Position numbers and translations under genes: made by a program. From NCBI GenBank assembly GCA_963854735.1, contig OY978097.1:1984001-2048000 (forward strand): 64,000 bases of DNA. The letters run 5' to 3'. This document shows, in pieces, positions 22,346 through 32,964 of this stretch (positions are counted from its first letter, which is position 1; each line of letters starts with the position of its first letter). This DNA comes from Marvania coccoides. Lineage: Eukaryota; Chlorophyta; Trebouxiophyceae; Chlorellales; Chlorellaceae. The notes under the pieces were generated by a model. The model made no database searches and was not told the origin of the DNA. It saw nothing but the letters and a program-made list of their open reading frames with translations.

Positions 22346-24152
22346 ATGACATCAATTAAGGAGGAAGACCCTTTTTTCGTGGGATTTGCGATATCAGGCA
22401 AGACGTTTTCAGCTCTCTTGGGTGATCACTTTTTCCCCATCAACAAGGCTCCGTCTTTTCTCACTCCCCTGCTCCTCCCCAATCCCCCATCTGCAGTATA
22501 TCAGAACAGCGGCGACGAGAACACAAACTGGGGCGCCTTTGAGAAGCGGCGCACCCTGTTGGGGCGCTCCACTATTGACAACGGTGACCAATGCGGCGAA
22601 GCCTGCGACTTCTGGCACCTCTACGAGGAGGACATCGAACGCGCACACTCCCTGGGCAGCAACTGCTTCCGCCTATCTCTGGAATGGAGCCGCCTGCAGC
22701 CCGATGGTCCTGGCACCGCCCTGGAGTCCTCAGCAGTGGCGGCCTACCACTCCATTTTCGACGCGCTGGAGGCCAAGGGCATGGAGCCCTTTGTCACACT
22801 GCACCACTTCGTGCACCCGCTGTGGTTTGAGAAGATTCAGGGCTTTGAGAAGGAAGAAAACATCCCAACCTTTGTCGATTACGCCAAGGCAGCGTTCCGC
22901 GAGTTTGGCCGCCGCGCGCGCTTCTGGACCACCTTCAACGAGCCGGGAGTCACCTCCTTCGCCGGGTTCGTCTACGGCAGCTTCCCTCCCGGAAAAATGG
23001 CGCGCTTTTCGGGGTGCGGGCGTCACATCCTGCACATGCTTCGTGCCCACTCGGACGCCTACGACGCCATCAAGGCGCTGCCGGGGGGCGCCAACACCTC
23101 CATCGGCCTGGTGCACAACTGGTTTTGGTTTGAGCCGAAGCAGTCGTGCTGCACGCCGCCGTACGTGCGGTGGGTGGCGGCGCTGCTCAACCGCATGTGG
23201 GGCAACGAGGTGGTGATGAACTACCTCAAGACCGGCGTGTTCGACTACAACCCACTCTGGTGAGTGTGCGCTATTGTTGCCATGCTCAATTTTCACAGCT
23301 CTCAGCCTTTCAATTCAGTTATCCACTCTTTATGTATATAAACTACATTTTTTCGCCCTTGTAAAAAGATGTATTAAATACTCTGTTTGTTAATTTAAGT
23401 GCTTCTTCCTTCAATTTTACCCCTAGGGGCTTGGCTCGGGTGCGGTACGAGCGCCCTGGCGGCGCCCCTGGCTGCGACCACATCGGGCTCAACTACTACA
23501 GCAGGGGGCTGTTCGACTGGAAACTGGTGCCCTGCGCCAACCCCGGGGAGATCATGACCGACATGCCGTATGCGTTGCATGCTGAGGGCCTGCTGACTGC
23601 GCTGCATGGGGTGTCGGTATTGGGCGTCCCCATCTACATCACTGAGACGGGGGTGGCAGACGCCGGGGACTCGCTCAGGCCGCAGTTCATTCAGTCCTAC
23701 ATGGCTGCGGTGGAGGAGGCGGTGCGGCTGGGGTACGACCTGCGGGGTGAGTATGATACTGAGCGATATGTATATAGACAACTAGACGGCAGGAAAATAT
23801 GTTTTAAGCGCAACATCTGAATTTTAAAATGGCGGATGCCACTTACTCGCCCAACTGTTCTAACGTTCATATGCATTACTGACATGCAGGCGTGATGTAC
23901 TGGACGCTTGTAGACAACTTTGAGTGGGCGTTTGGCTACCGAATGAGGTTTGGGATGTACTACTGGGACCACACCAGTGGGGGGCAGGAACGGGTGATGC
24001 ACAAGAGCGCGGTGCTGCTCAAAACGTGGTACACGCGGCTGGTGGATGGCTACCCTGGGCACCGAAAGGAGGCAGAGGCGAGAAAAGCGGAAGAGAAGGC
24101 AAAAGGGGGGAACGGCAGGCTGAGGGAGCTGGAGCTCGCAGGTGCACGATAA
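22346..24152 (+). CDS. glycoside hydrolase family 1 beta-glucosidase
   Basis: Exons 22346-22397, 22497-23259, 23427-23746 and 23890-24152 give 465 residues. GH1 hallmarks are present: NCFRLSLEWSRLQP, HHFVHPLWF, the acid/base Glu in FWTTFNEPG, the nucleophile Glu in YITETGVAD, and GVMYWTLVDNFEWAFGY (aglycone/glucose-binding Trp and Glu). It should cleave beta-linked glucose, fucose or galactose from small substrates. No signal peptide is seen, so it is probably cytosolic. The first intron is inferred as GC-AG: it removes 99 bases with a C/T-rich 3' end and joins GFAIS to VYQNSGDENTNW, the expected GH1 N-terminus. It has no stop and is a multiple of three, so unspliced RNA would still be translatable. 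The last 40 residues are charged and specific to this protein. Confidence 0.9.
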
Positions 24153-24340
24153 TTGGCTGATAATACATATAAATAATTGGGAAACAGCAATATAACTGCA
24201 CATTTTTAAAGAGTCGTCGACGGAGCCCAAAATTGCAAACATTTTTTTTGTTCCAATGCGTGTTTAGCTGAACTGCACATTTTTATACGAAAAAGCATTT
24301 TTTTTAAATTAGCCTTGCCTGGTGCCTGAATAAAGCTCCA

Positions 24341-26172
24341 ATGGGCTGTCGGGGCCTCATTCTCGGCATCTCAATTCTTCTCGTGGCACAGGCAGCAGCC
24401 TGGGGCCCAGAAAATTTCCCCAATCCCAAGCGAGATGTAAACCTGTGCGGGAGACGCGGCAGGAGCTCAAACATCTGTGACCCGGATGAAATAATCTCTT
24501 TCAAACAAGCGAACATCGTGGAAGGCATCCTCAAGGACATCTGGGATGGCGTGGATCCCTACGTCAGGGAACCCTGCGGCAACGAAGGCATCGTTGGGTA
24601 CCAGGTGAGGCCCTTTCCTGCAAATCTTCAGCCAAAAAGCGCAACTGCCCCCCGACACTGTGCAATTCAGGACCCCCAATTATCGCAATTTCCACTCGGT
24701 CACAACTCAATAATCCATGTTTTATTCATATATCACCCTCTTCCAGGTCGCTGTGGCTCTGATGCGCCGCATGGACATCAATCCTGGCGAGGACACCGCC
24801 GCCGCTGCCCGGCGCATCGCCAAGGCCCTGCACGCCCGCTGGGGGGTGGGCGAGGCGGCCTGCGACAACGGCGTGCTGCTGCTGCTGGCCGTGGACGACC
24901 ACCAGGTCTACATCTCCACTGGAAAGGGCGCTCAAAAGGCGCTGAGCGATAACTCCCTTGGCAACATCATCTCCGCCATGCGCCCGCTGCTGCGCAAGGA
25001 GGAGTACGGGGAGGCGGTGGAGCAGGCGGTGGTGGACATTGGCCTGGGGCTGGCGGGCAAACCCCCGGCTGGAAGGGAGTGGGAGCTGTTTCCTATAATT
25101 TTCTTTGGCGTCGTCGGATTCCTGATGCTCCGCAGCTGCTGGTGAGTTTTCGTTCGATTTGCGATTCCACATTTTTCTCAAGGTCAATAGTGTTATATCC
25201 TGTTTTTTTATTCACTAAAAACCAAATTGACTATCTTTTCCCCCTTCACTTTTCCATCAGGAGCGGCATCCGCCAGCGCCGGCAGTGGCGCGACTGCCGC
25301 AACGCGCTACAGCGGGTGAAGGACGAGCAGCACAAGCTGCGCACGCGGGAGTGGTCCAAGCCGCGCACCTGCCCAGTCTGCCTCGAAGAATTCTCCGCAA
25401 ACGCGGAGGCAGACCCCACCGTTCTCAACCCCCCTTCCGCGCCGCCAGACCCCATCGCCGAAGCCTCCGCCCCGCTGCTGAGCGACTTCGAAACCGGCGC
25501 CAAGGCCGATGCCAACGGTGCCTCCACATCCGCGGCAGCGGCTGGTGCAACATCAGCACCTCCAGCAGCCGCAGCAGCCCCCTGCTGCTCCAAGAAGAGT
25601 GGGTCCGCGGACGCAGCTGCGGCAGAGCGCGTGCCCATTACTCTACGCTGTGGCCACACCTTTTGTGAGCCGTGTCTGGAGCAGTGGTTGGGCCGAGCGC
25701 CGACGTGCCCCATCTGCAGGGAGAGGGTGGACCAGGACGGAGGAGACGCCTCTGCTGCCGCCCGCCCGCCGACGCAGCCCAGCCAGCAGCCCCGGGGCGG
25801 CTACCTGGACGACAATTTGCTGAACGCTGACCTGGCGTTCCGCCTGATGATGCTGCAGGTAAATTGCACTTGAACTCGATTTGCCAGTCTCTCCTTAGTT
25901 GTATAAAAACTTATTTTTGACCGCTCGGTTGTTATTGTCGTTGTTTTTTGGTGCAGTCTCGTTTCCCGATGTTCATCACGCCTGGGCTGGTTGACAACTG
26001 GTCTAGGGAGGCACGAGCGAACGGGACGTTCGACTGGGAGTCCGCTCGGGAGTTTCAGCTGAACAACCCGGCGATGCAGGCGCAGCACGAGAGCCGCGGC
26101 TACGGAGGCAACTCGGTTTCCTTTGGAGGCGGAGGCGGGGGAGGTGGCGGAGGGGCGGGAGGCAGCTGGTGA
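24341..26172 (+). CDS. TPM domain-RING finger fusion protein
   Basis: Exons 24341-24604, 24747-25141, 25261-25858 and 25957-26172 give 490 residues. A signal peptide (MGCRGLILGISILLVAQAAA) is followed by a TPM domain to about residue 190 (CDNGVLLLLAVDDHQVYIST, then YGEAVEQAVVDIG). A transmembrane segment follows (LFPIIFFGVVGFLMLRS). On the other side is a C3HC4 RING: CPVCLEEF, a low-complexity insert of about 90 residues, then LRCGHTFCEPCLEQWL and CPICRE. The end is Gly-rich. TPM domains occur in plastid, ER and bacterial membrane proteins; a RING suggests an E3 ubiquitin ligase with a luminal TPM sensor. The fusion is supported by correct splice phases at all joins. The insert between the first Cys pair and the rest of the RING is unusually long. 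Confidence 0.82.
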
Positions 26173-26451
26173 TGAGAAGGGCTTGCCTGAAGTTTGAAAA
26201 AAAAAACGAAATATCCAAAGGAAAACTAAAGGGCCAACCACCGAATGAATATCGCTGTTGTCTGTCTTAATAAATTTTAAGTAGATTTTGAATTGAAAGA
26301 CAGCTCCTCTGCACGACGTACGCTGATAAAACAGATAAAATCAATTTTATCGAGCTCAAAACGATGTTCTGAGTTTGCCACGGCGCCAGACAACGCCTGT
26401 CATTCCGCAACCCTCGATTTTTTTTGTAACACTCGATCACTTGGAGAAAAA

Positions 26452-27209
26452 ATGCCGCAAGAATTCCACGTCCTTCAGTGTTTCTCTTGCAAATTATTCC
26501 AAGTGCAGCTCGCCAAGAAAGCCAATAAGTTCAAATGCTCCATCTGCGGCACCCAGCAGTCCATCCAGCGCATTTTTGCTCGCAGCATGAAGGCCGCTGA
26601 CTGCCGACGGGTGACGCAACAACTGAACATGGCTCAAGGCGCCGCAGACGCCCAGGAACCATATGATACCCCGCCTGAGGGCATCGAAGACGTGGAGGCT
26701 GCAGCATCGCCCTCAGGGAAGTGGCTAGGCTTTGCGGAGAAGGAAGAGGTAAGAGAGGCACCATGTATATGTTTTGAGGCCATCTGACAATGGGAAATTT
26801 TGTTTCGACGCAGGAGGACCGAGGATGGACCATCCCTGTCCCAGAAGCAGCGCCCTCGAAGAAAAACACGGCGGGCAACTGCAACAGGAAGCGGTCTGCG
26901 CCTGAAGGAGGGAAGCGCGAGGGGGGAGAGCCGTGCGGCGGTGGCAGGCGAGCGGGACCGGAACGAGAACAGCCGCTGCCGCAGCAAAACAATGCTGCCC
27001 CGTCTCCTTTTAACCAGCAGCAGCAGCCGCCGCTACAGAGACCAAGCGCCGCAGCAATGCCGCAGCCGCATCCGCCTGGTGCAGCAGCAGCTGGTGGGGC
27101 GGGGCGCCCTCAGCCTCCGCAGCCGCAGAAACAGCTGCCGCCTGCTGCACCGAGTGGAGGTGGTGGTGCAAAGTGGGGGAGCTTTGTGCAGGAAGACGAT
27201 GAGTGGTAA
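26452..27209 (+). CDS. MRN complex-interacting protein (MRNIP-like)
   Basis: Exons 26452-26748 and 26814-27209 give 230 residues. The N-terminus FHVLQCFSCKLFQVQLAKKA followed by FKCSICGTQQSIQRIFA forms the double CxxC zinc ribbon of MRNIP, and ADCRRVTQQLNMAQG matches the next conserved block. WLGF and the tail KWGSFVQEDDEW are also family-like. In animals MRNIP binds the Mre11-Rad50-Nbs1 complex and helps the DNA damage response. The linker is low-complexity Gln, Pro and Ala. The intron of 65 bases is phase 0. A promoter lies in the 280 A+T-rich bases after the TPM-RING gene. Confidence 0.8.
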
Positions 27210-28011
27210 TTAAAAAAAGACTTCTGATTTAGACAATGGCGCTCCTGCTTTCATATAATTAAATTTTGATTTTATAAATATTATGATATAATTTTAAAAG
27301 GTGGTGACGTATGTTTCTGCCTCAAGAATGGTCAGGTATTTAAAGTTTCAGCTGAGACGCCTAACAATTGTTTTTGGCCATCCATGCACGTTTTTAGCTA
27401 TTCGAGCTGCTCCGATGCAGTTTGAACACGCATATACATTTTCAGAAAAGGATGCAAGTCTATAAGTGTTTTATTAACAAGTGGGCGAGGCTCTAATGCA
27501 GCATCCATTACAAAGATGGGAAACCTTTGAGTAGGAACCGGCACCTACTACAGGCGTCCTCCCCCTGGGGACTCTTAAATATTATTTTTATTTAGAACTA
27601 GGACGAGCTTAATTATCCTCGGAGTATATTGGGCATATGAAAATTACAAAGGATGGCGAGGGACGCAGTTCGTTATATTTTCGTTGTCCTCTGCCTGTCC
27701 AAACGCCAAACCCCTAAAACCAAAAAGAACACCCAAAAATTCAAATTACTTGAATTTCACCAAATTACTTGAAGGACCGCCAAACCAAATTCAAATAATT
27801 TGAAGCATGCTGAGCAGCAATCAGCATGATGATTCGATTTCAATTTTCAGGCAAAACCGGATACTTACTGCAAATATTTACTCTTTGTGTTGCTACACCG
27901 TAGGCATACATCATTTTACCGCGCAAGGGTGCATAACGGGAGCCACCCTACGGCAAAAAATCAAGGCGGTTGGAAAAAAAAATCATATTTTCATTGCCTA
28001 CAGCGCTTAAA
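27210..28011. other. A+T-rich spacer carrying a dispersed repeat
   Basis: About 800 bases lie between MRNIP and the KEN-box gene. It is A+T-rich with no coding pattern. A 95-bp element in it (27544-27638) recurs at 40243-40327. Near 27710-27800 the words AAATTACTTGAA and AAATTCAAAT recur in a short imperfect array. Confidence 0.5.
27544..27638 (+). repeat. dispersed non-coding repeat, copy A
   Basis: Begins CCTACTAC, then a 24-base stretch identical to the copy at 40243-40327 and containing CCTCCCCCTGGGGA (itself nearly palindromic). After an A+T-rich middle of different length come CCTCGGAGTA and TGGGCATAT, again shared. Both copies are in the same orientation. I do not recognise the family. 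Confidence 0.75.
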
Positions 28012-28485
28012 ATGGACATTTACATCGATTCTGAAGCGGAGCTGGCCTCTTCGTCGTCGCGGAATAGCGCCGCGGTTGCTGCCCAGCAACACATCGAGGA
28101 CAAGGAGAACTGTGAGTGTGGAGGCCGCTCGCTGCCTTCTCTACTTCCAATTATCAGCATTCACACGCTGCTATTTTGATATTTGTGCCCTAACGCGGCC
28201 GCGCACTCCTCCCTTCCCCCTGCAGTTGCCCCTCGGTGTGCCTCGGTTGCAGCAGACGCTTTACCCTTCCCCAACCAGGAGGGTGCCAAGGCCTCCAGCC
28301 GCGCCATCCTTGCGGACGTCACACACAAATTCCCAGGCTCTAAAGCCGGCGCCGTTGAAGTCCAGGAGGCCGAAGGAGGCCCCACCGCCTCAGCGGCTCG
28401 AAAATCGAAAATGGCTGGCCAGAAGCGTGGCGCCCCCGAGCCGCTAGCTCAGACCGCGGCCACGCGATTGCGCCGCATGCGATAA
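28012..28485 (+). CDS. small KEN-box/D-box protein, possible APC/C substrate
   Basis: Exons 28012-28111 and 28226-28485 give 119 residues. No globular domain is recognised. The sequence has IEDKENFAPR (a KEN box) followed 30 residues later by SSRAILADVTHKFPGS (RxxL, a destruction-box-like motif with a downstream D-V-T as in mitotic regulators), then a basic Lys/Arg-rich tail ending RLRRMR. This order resembles securin/PATRONUS-type and other anaphase-promoting-complex substrates. Function is inferred from short motifs only, so it may be something else. The first intron splits the codon for Phe after KEN, and GT-AG borders are good. Confidence 0.6.
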
Positions 28486-28686
28486 TCCTTCTTTGTGCCA
28501 ACACTCCTTTTAATTTATTTTCTTGTGGTTTCATTTCCTGTTTCTTTTTTCCCTTCCGTGGAGAGCCACGTTGCTTGCATCGACAATCAATTTTCCAACA
28601 TAATTTACTTATTTAAAATAGAATACAACGGATTTTCTTTCTATTTGGAGAGAAACTGTGTAAAGCATCTCGGATTCATTCAACTC

Positions 28687-29685
28687 TCATAATTTCTTGT
28701 TTGCCGCTGCCGCATCTGCCGCCCAGTCCCTGGCCTTTTGCAGCCTGGGCATGAGCTCCTCGTACATCGTCCACACCAGCGCCGTCTGCAGCGTGCGCTT
28801 CACAATGCGCGGCGCCGCCCCAGCCAGCAGCCCTTTGACACCCTGATTAGCTAAAATCTGACGCAGCAGCGCCGGGGTGGTGGTTGCCGCCGCTGGGCCC
28901 CCCGCCATCGCCGCTGCCGCCAGCCCCAGCTGCATCCGCGTCCTCACCACGTCTGCCGGCTGCGTGATGAGCGTGGCTGCCACCGCCGCCAAAGTTCCAG
29001 AAAAAAAGTTGACAGCGGGGGTGGGCACGGAGCTGGACTGCAGGCGATGCTGCAACCGCGTGTAAAACATGTAGTACAGCGCGGAGAACGGGGCGTTCGA
29101 CAGCACCGTGGGGCCTAGCCCGCGGTAGAGGCCTCTCGCGCCTTCGGTGCGCCCGATCGTGGTCAGCGCGTGCAGCGTGTTGCGGTACTGCGGTATCACG
29201 GCGCTGCCTGAGCTTGGGACATACTCCATGCGGGTCTTGACCACCGTTATGGGGCACGACACCATGGCTGCGAGGCCTCGGGAGAGACCGCCAGTCAGCG
29301 CAGCCCCCATGGCCGTCATGTGCGAGCTGCCGTCCGGGAGACGCTTCTCAAACATCGGCTTGAGCGTCTCCAGGAAAAAGAAGTGCAGCCCGGATCCCAG
29401 CGCCAGCCGCACGACTGTGGGCTGCGTCCCCCGCCACAGAGCCCACACGCTGCCGCCCTCACGCACGATCAGCGCCGCGGTGTCTGCGGTGGAGCGCATC
29501 ACGCCACGCGCGCTGTCCGCTTGCATTTTAGTGCGCAGCACGTCCAGGGGCTGCACGCAGGAGCTGACTACTGCTCCTGACAGAGAGCCAGAGACCACCG
29601 ACACCAGCTTACTCTTCCTCTTCGCAGGAGGGGGTGCGCCATTCAGTGGTGGTGAAGATTCGGTGGCTGGGCGTGATCGAGCCAT
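28687..29685 (-). CDS. mitochondrial carrier, SLC25A38-like
   Basis: A single exon of 332 residues with three carrier repeats. Signatures are QPLDVLRTKMQ, CPITVVKTRMEY and QPADVVRTRMQ (PxDxx[KR]xRxQ type), each followed by the second-helix motif (ALWRGTQPTVVRLA, GLYRGLGPTVLSNAPFSALY, GLLAGAAPRIVKRTLQTALV). The second repeat signature with P-I-T and the run VLSNAPFSALYYMFY point to the SLC25A38/Hem25 group, which imports glycine into mitochondria. The N-terminal 25 residues are a Ser/Pro-rich extension. Because plants and algae make 5-aminolaevulinate from glutamate, glycine import here would serve another need. It converges with the KEN-box gene. Confidence 0.85.
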   Translation of the reverse strand: MARSRPATESSPPLNGAPPPAKRKSKLVSVVSGSLSGAVVSSCVQPLDVLRTKMQADSARGVMRSTADTAALIVREGGSVWALWRGTQPTVVRLALGSGLHFFFLETLKPMFEKRLPDGSSHMTAMGAALTGGLSRGLAAMVSCPITVVKTRMEYVPSSGSAVIPQYRNTLHALTTIGRTEGARGLYRGLGPTVLSNAPFSALYYMFYTRLQHRLQSSSVPTPAVNFFSGTLAAVAATLITQPADVVRTRMQLGLAAAAMAGGPAAATTTPALLRQILANQGVKGLLAGAAPRIVKRTLQTALVWTMYEELMPRLQKARDWAADAAAANKKL

Positions 29686-30047
29686 GCGTGGAATGCGCGT
29701 GCGAGGAATTGGGGAGTAGAACTTGAGGTTTGGAGAGGAGATGAAACCAAAAAAGAGGAGCTTGATGGCTGCGATGCGCGCTCCTAAAATTGTGTAAATT
29801 GACGATGGGAGGTATGCAGGGGAAGTTTGATTTAATTATGCAGAAAAGAGGCGGAAAAGGTTGGTGGAAGGGAAACCGTGATGAAAGAACCAAAAAAATA
29901 AAAGGAAGAGGGCGCACGTTCTAAATATACAAAAACACATATCTGATGTTTGTATAATTTATGATGCACATCCAACGCGGCTGGAGCCTCACACAGGCAG
30001 GCAATGTTTTTTTAATTTTTAATTAAATCTATCAAGTTTAGCCTCGC
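29686..30047. other. divergent promoter region
   Basis: About 360 bases separate the carrier (minus) and the GCFC gene (plus). It is likely a shared promoter; the half near 30048 is A+T-rich with poly-T. A 102-codon open frame on the minus strand overlaps the carrier start and shows no domain. Confidence 0.4.
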
Positions 30048-32774
30048 ATGAGCAAACAACGCAGCCTGCGCAAGGCTCGTCTGAGCTTTGTCGACGATGA
30101 GGAAGACGCAGAAGACGCCAATGCCAGCGTTGCGGTGCCCCCTGCCAGCGTGAAAGCCAACCAGCAGCAAAAACTCAAGGAGAAACGTGCAGAAAACAAG
30201 CTCTCGCTGCTGAGCTTCGAGGAAGGCGAGGACGAGGGTGGCGTCGTGCGGCGCAAAGGCGGCAAGACCAAGCCAGCGTTGCGAATTCCGGCTCCCGCAG
30301 TAGCCATGGCCGCCGCCGCTGCTCCTCTCCCTCTCCACGGCTCCACCTACACCCAGGTGTCCGGGGCGGGGGAGTACACGGCAGAGCGGATGAAAGACCT
30401 GCAGCGAGGCACCATGCGCGCGCCCGACTCCCTGAAAGTGTCTGGAAACTTCAAACCGATGGAGGCAGCAAACGCAGCGCCGCTGTACGTCAGCGTGGAC
30501 CGCGGGCCCGGGCGAGAAGGGCCGGTCATACCGCTGCCGCCCCCCGCATTGCCCACAACGGCTGCCATCGACGAGGACGTTGAAGACTTTGAAGAGGGCA
30601 GCGGGATCAGCGGCGGCGCAATTCCCGATAAAGAGACCATTCGGCTGGCGAGATCCAAGCGGGAGCGGCTGCGCGGCGCCCACGCTGCCCCGGACTACGT
30701 TCCGATGGGCGGAGAAGGGCTGGAGTTTGCTGGAACATCAACCACAAGATGGCCAGGAGACGGTGCGGGAGAAACTAGCGCTGGCGCTGCTGCTGTTGTA
30801 TTAAGATGCTCTGATGAGGAAGGGGAACCAGAGGAGGCGATGCGGCTGCGGTTTGGAGCCGGCGGGGGGGCGCACGGAGCAGCAGCGGAGATTGCTGGTG
30901 GTGGGGAGGCAGAGGATGAGGAAGAAGCGGCGTGGGCAGAGGAGCAGATCCGAAAAGGAGTGAGAAGCGCACATCTGAGGGGATCAACAGCAGCAGGCGT
31001 GGCAAAATTGCAAGAGCAGCGAGCAGTGCCGTCTGGGGGTGAGGCAGCGGCAATTCCCCCATCTGCAGCGTTTTCCACCGCTGCAAGACCTTCGTCGCAG
31101 GCCGGGGCAGCGACTGCCGCGGCGGACGAGGTGGTGGCGGCGCTGCAGGCGGCGCTGCAGCGGGCGCAGCTGTCGCAGCGGCAGGCGGAGAAGAACTTGG
31201 CGCGCACAGACCGCAGCCTGGCGGACTGCGTGGCGGGCATCGAGCGCATGGAGGAGGAGATTCAGAATGCTGGAGACAAGTACGTGTACGTGCAGCAGCT
31301 GCGAGCTTACGTGGCAGATCTGTGTGCTATGTTGGCGGAGAAATCGCCGCTGGTGGAAGAGCTGCAAGACGAGCTGGCCAGGGCACGAGAGGAGCGCGCG
31401 GCGGCGCATGCGCGGCGCTGCGCCGATGAGGACGCGGAAACGGGGGCTCCTGCGGAGGCAGGCGTCGCTGCGGCGGTTGGCGTATTGACGCGCGGCGGCA
31501 GCGCTGCCGAGGCCAAATCGGCGGCTGCAGCGGCGGCGGACGACGCCGAGCGGCGGTTGGCGGTTGGTAGCCACATTCCCGTGCAGCTGGATGAGTATGG
31601 CAGGGACGAGAACGCGCATCGAAGGGCGATGGTGGCTGATCGGATGCAGGCACGCGCTGCTCAACGAGCAGAAGCAGCAGAAGCAAATACAGACACAGAT
31701 ACAATAGCAAGCCCTGCAGGAGATGCCACCACCAGCGAGAGCGAGGGAGAGATCGAGAGCTGCCGCCGAAGAGAGACCGAAGTCTTGGAGGCGGCGACAG
31801 CGGCGTTCCGCGACGCCTCTGACGACTTTAGCAGCCTGGCGGCGGTGAAGGCGCGGCTAGAGGGGTGGAAAGCGCGGTACCCTGCGCAGTACAATGACGC
31901 CTACATGTCGGATTCTGTCCCTGCACTGCTGGCGCCATTTGTGAGGCTTGAGCTGCTGCGGTGGGCCCCCGCGACGCCGCCCTACAGCGGGCTTGACCAG
32001 CAGCAGTGGCACGGGCTGCTGTTTGACTACGGCATGCCCCCCCCCGCGGCGGACGGCAGCCGGCAGGAGCTGCGCCCTGGCGACGGCGATATCGACCTGC
32101 TGCCGCGCCTGATCAAGGCGCTGGTGGTGCCGTTGGCGCTGGCTGCGGTGCAGCGCCAGTGGAACCCGCGCAGCGCGCGGCAGGGCGCCGCGGTAGCGGC
32201 GATAGTGGAGGAACTGATGGTGTATGTTCCGCCCGAGAGTGGAGTGCTTGTGGGTCTAGTTGACGCAGTAGTCAAGCGGTTAGAGGACGCTGTAGCAGGG
32301 GCAAAGGTGCCTGCATGGCCACCTGCGGCGCTGGCGCTGTGTCAGCGCGCGGAGGCTGAGCTGTCGCGGAGATTCAACCGAGCGGTTCGCGTGCTGCGCT
32401 GCGTGGCGGCTTTCCACGAGGTGCTGCCCCCTGCGGCGGTGCAAGCGCTGGCAGTGCAGGAGCTGGCGGCGCCGCAGCTGCTGCCGCACGTGCTGGCGGC
32501 AGCGGGGGACCCTGCTGCGCTGGCAACGAGGGCGGTGAAAGTCTTGGACGCACTGCCTGCGGCGTGGACCAAGGCGGGGCTTCCTCGGGGGCTGGAGGCG
32601 CTGGGAGAAGCGGTGCGCGCGGCGGTGAGGGCGATGGAGCCCGCTGCAGGGTATGCAGACCGCAGGGAGGCGGCGGCACCGGCAGCGCGAGCTCTGGCGT
32701 TGGCGCTGCAGAGGCTGGGCGATGGGGCAGGTGCCCGACGACTGGCGCTGATGTTTGGCGTGCAAATTGACTGA
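30048..32774 (+). CDS. GCFC/PAXBP1-like (ILP1-type) splicing factor
   Basis: A single exon of 908 residues. The N-terminus RKARLSFVDDEEDAED and LSFEEGEDEGG, the YTAERMKDLQ motif and a coiled coil around EEEIQNAGDKYVYVQQLRAY followed by VADLCAMLAEKSPLVEEL match the GC-rich-sequence-binding factor/PAXBP1 family. The C-terminal half is the GCFC domain (FVRLELLRWAP, WHGLLFDYGM, LPRLIKALVVPLALAAVQ, WNPRSARQ). In plants (ILP1) and animals these nuclear proteins act with the NTR complex in spliceosome disassembly and intron lariat turnover. It is unusually Ala- and Glu-rich and lacks introns despite its size. Between 30700 and 31700 there are many low-complexity repeats of Ala, Glu and Gly codons. 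Confidence 0.88.
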   Translation: MSKQRSLRKARLSFVDDEEDAEDANASVAVPPASVKANQQQKLKEKRAENKLSLLSFEEGEDEGGVVRRKGGKTKPALRIPAPAVAMAAAAAPLPLHGSTYTQVSGAGEYTAERMKDLQRGTMRAPDSLKVSGNFKPMEAANAAPLYVSVDRGPGREGPVIPLPPPALPTTAAIDEDVEDFEEGSGISGGAIPDKETIRLARSKRERLRGAHAAPDYVPMGGEGLEFAGTSTTRWPGDGAGETSAGAAAVVLRCSDEEGEPEEAMRLRFGAGGGAHGAAAEIAGGGEAEDEEEAAWAEEQIRKGVRSAHLRGSTAAGVAKLQEQRAVPSGGEAAAIPPSAAFSTAARPSSQAGAATAAADEVVAALQAALQRAQLSQRQAEKNLARTDRSLADCVAGIERMEEEIQNAGDKYVYVQQLRAYVADLCAMLAEKSPLVEELQDELARAREERAAAHARRCADEDAETGAPAEAGVAAAVGVLTRGGSAAEAKSAAAAAADDAERRLAVGSHIPVQLDEYGRDENAHRRAMVADRMQARAAQRAEAAEANTDTDTIASPAGDATTSESEGEIESCRRRETEVLEAATAAFRDASDDFSSLAAVKARLEGWKARYPAQYNDAYMSDSVPALLAPFVRLELLRWAPATPPYSGLDQQQWHGLLFDYGMPPPAADGSRQELRPGDGDIDLLPRLIKALVVPLALAAVQRQWNPRSARQGAAVAAIVEELMVYVPPESGVLVGLVDAVVKRLEDAVAGAKVPAWPPAALALCQRAEAELSRRFNRAVRVLRCVAAFHEVLPPAAVQALAVQELAAPQLLPHVLAAAGDPAALATRAVKVLDALPAAWTKAGLPRGLEALGEAVRAAVRAMEPAAGYADRREAAAPAARALALALQRLGDGAGARRLALMFGVQID

Positions 32775-32964
32775 CAAAGTGACTTGAAAGCAAGGCCTGT
32801 AAAGTATTATTGAAAGCAAAAGTGAATAGAGACAAGGACGTGATACCAGCCAGCAAATTTTATTGTTTAAATTCCATCAATTGTTAATGATCCCAAGATG
32901 CTGTGAACATTAACAGAAGCGCAGTTAACACAGCAATTGTGTCGATCGATTTTAAAGTTTTTCG

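Noticed and set aside
32280..32819. Arg- and Pro-rich open frames antisense to the GCFC gene
   Set aside because: They are shadows of a G+C-rich coding exon on the other strand.
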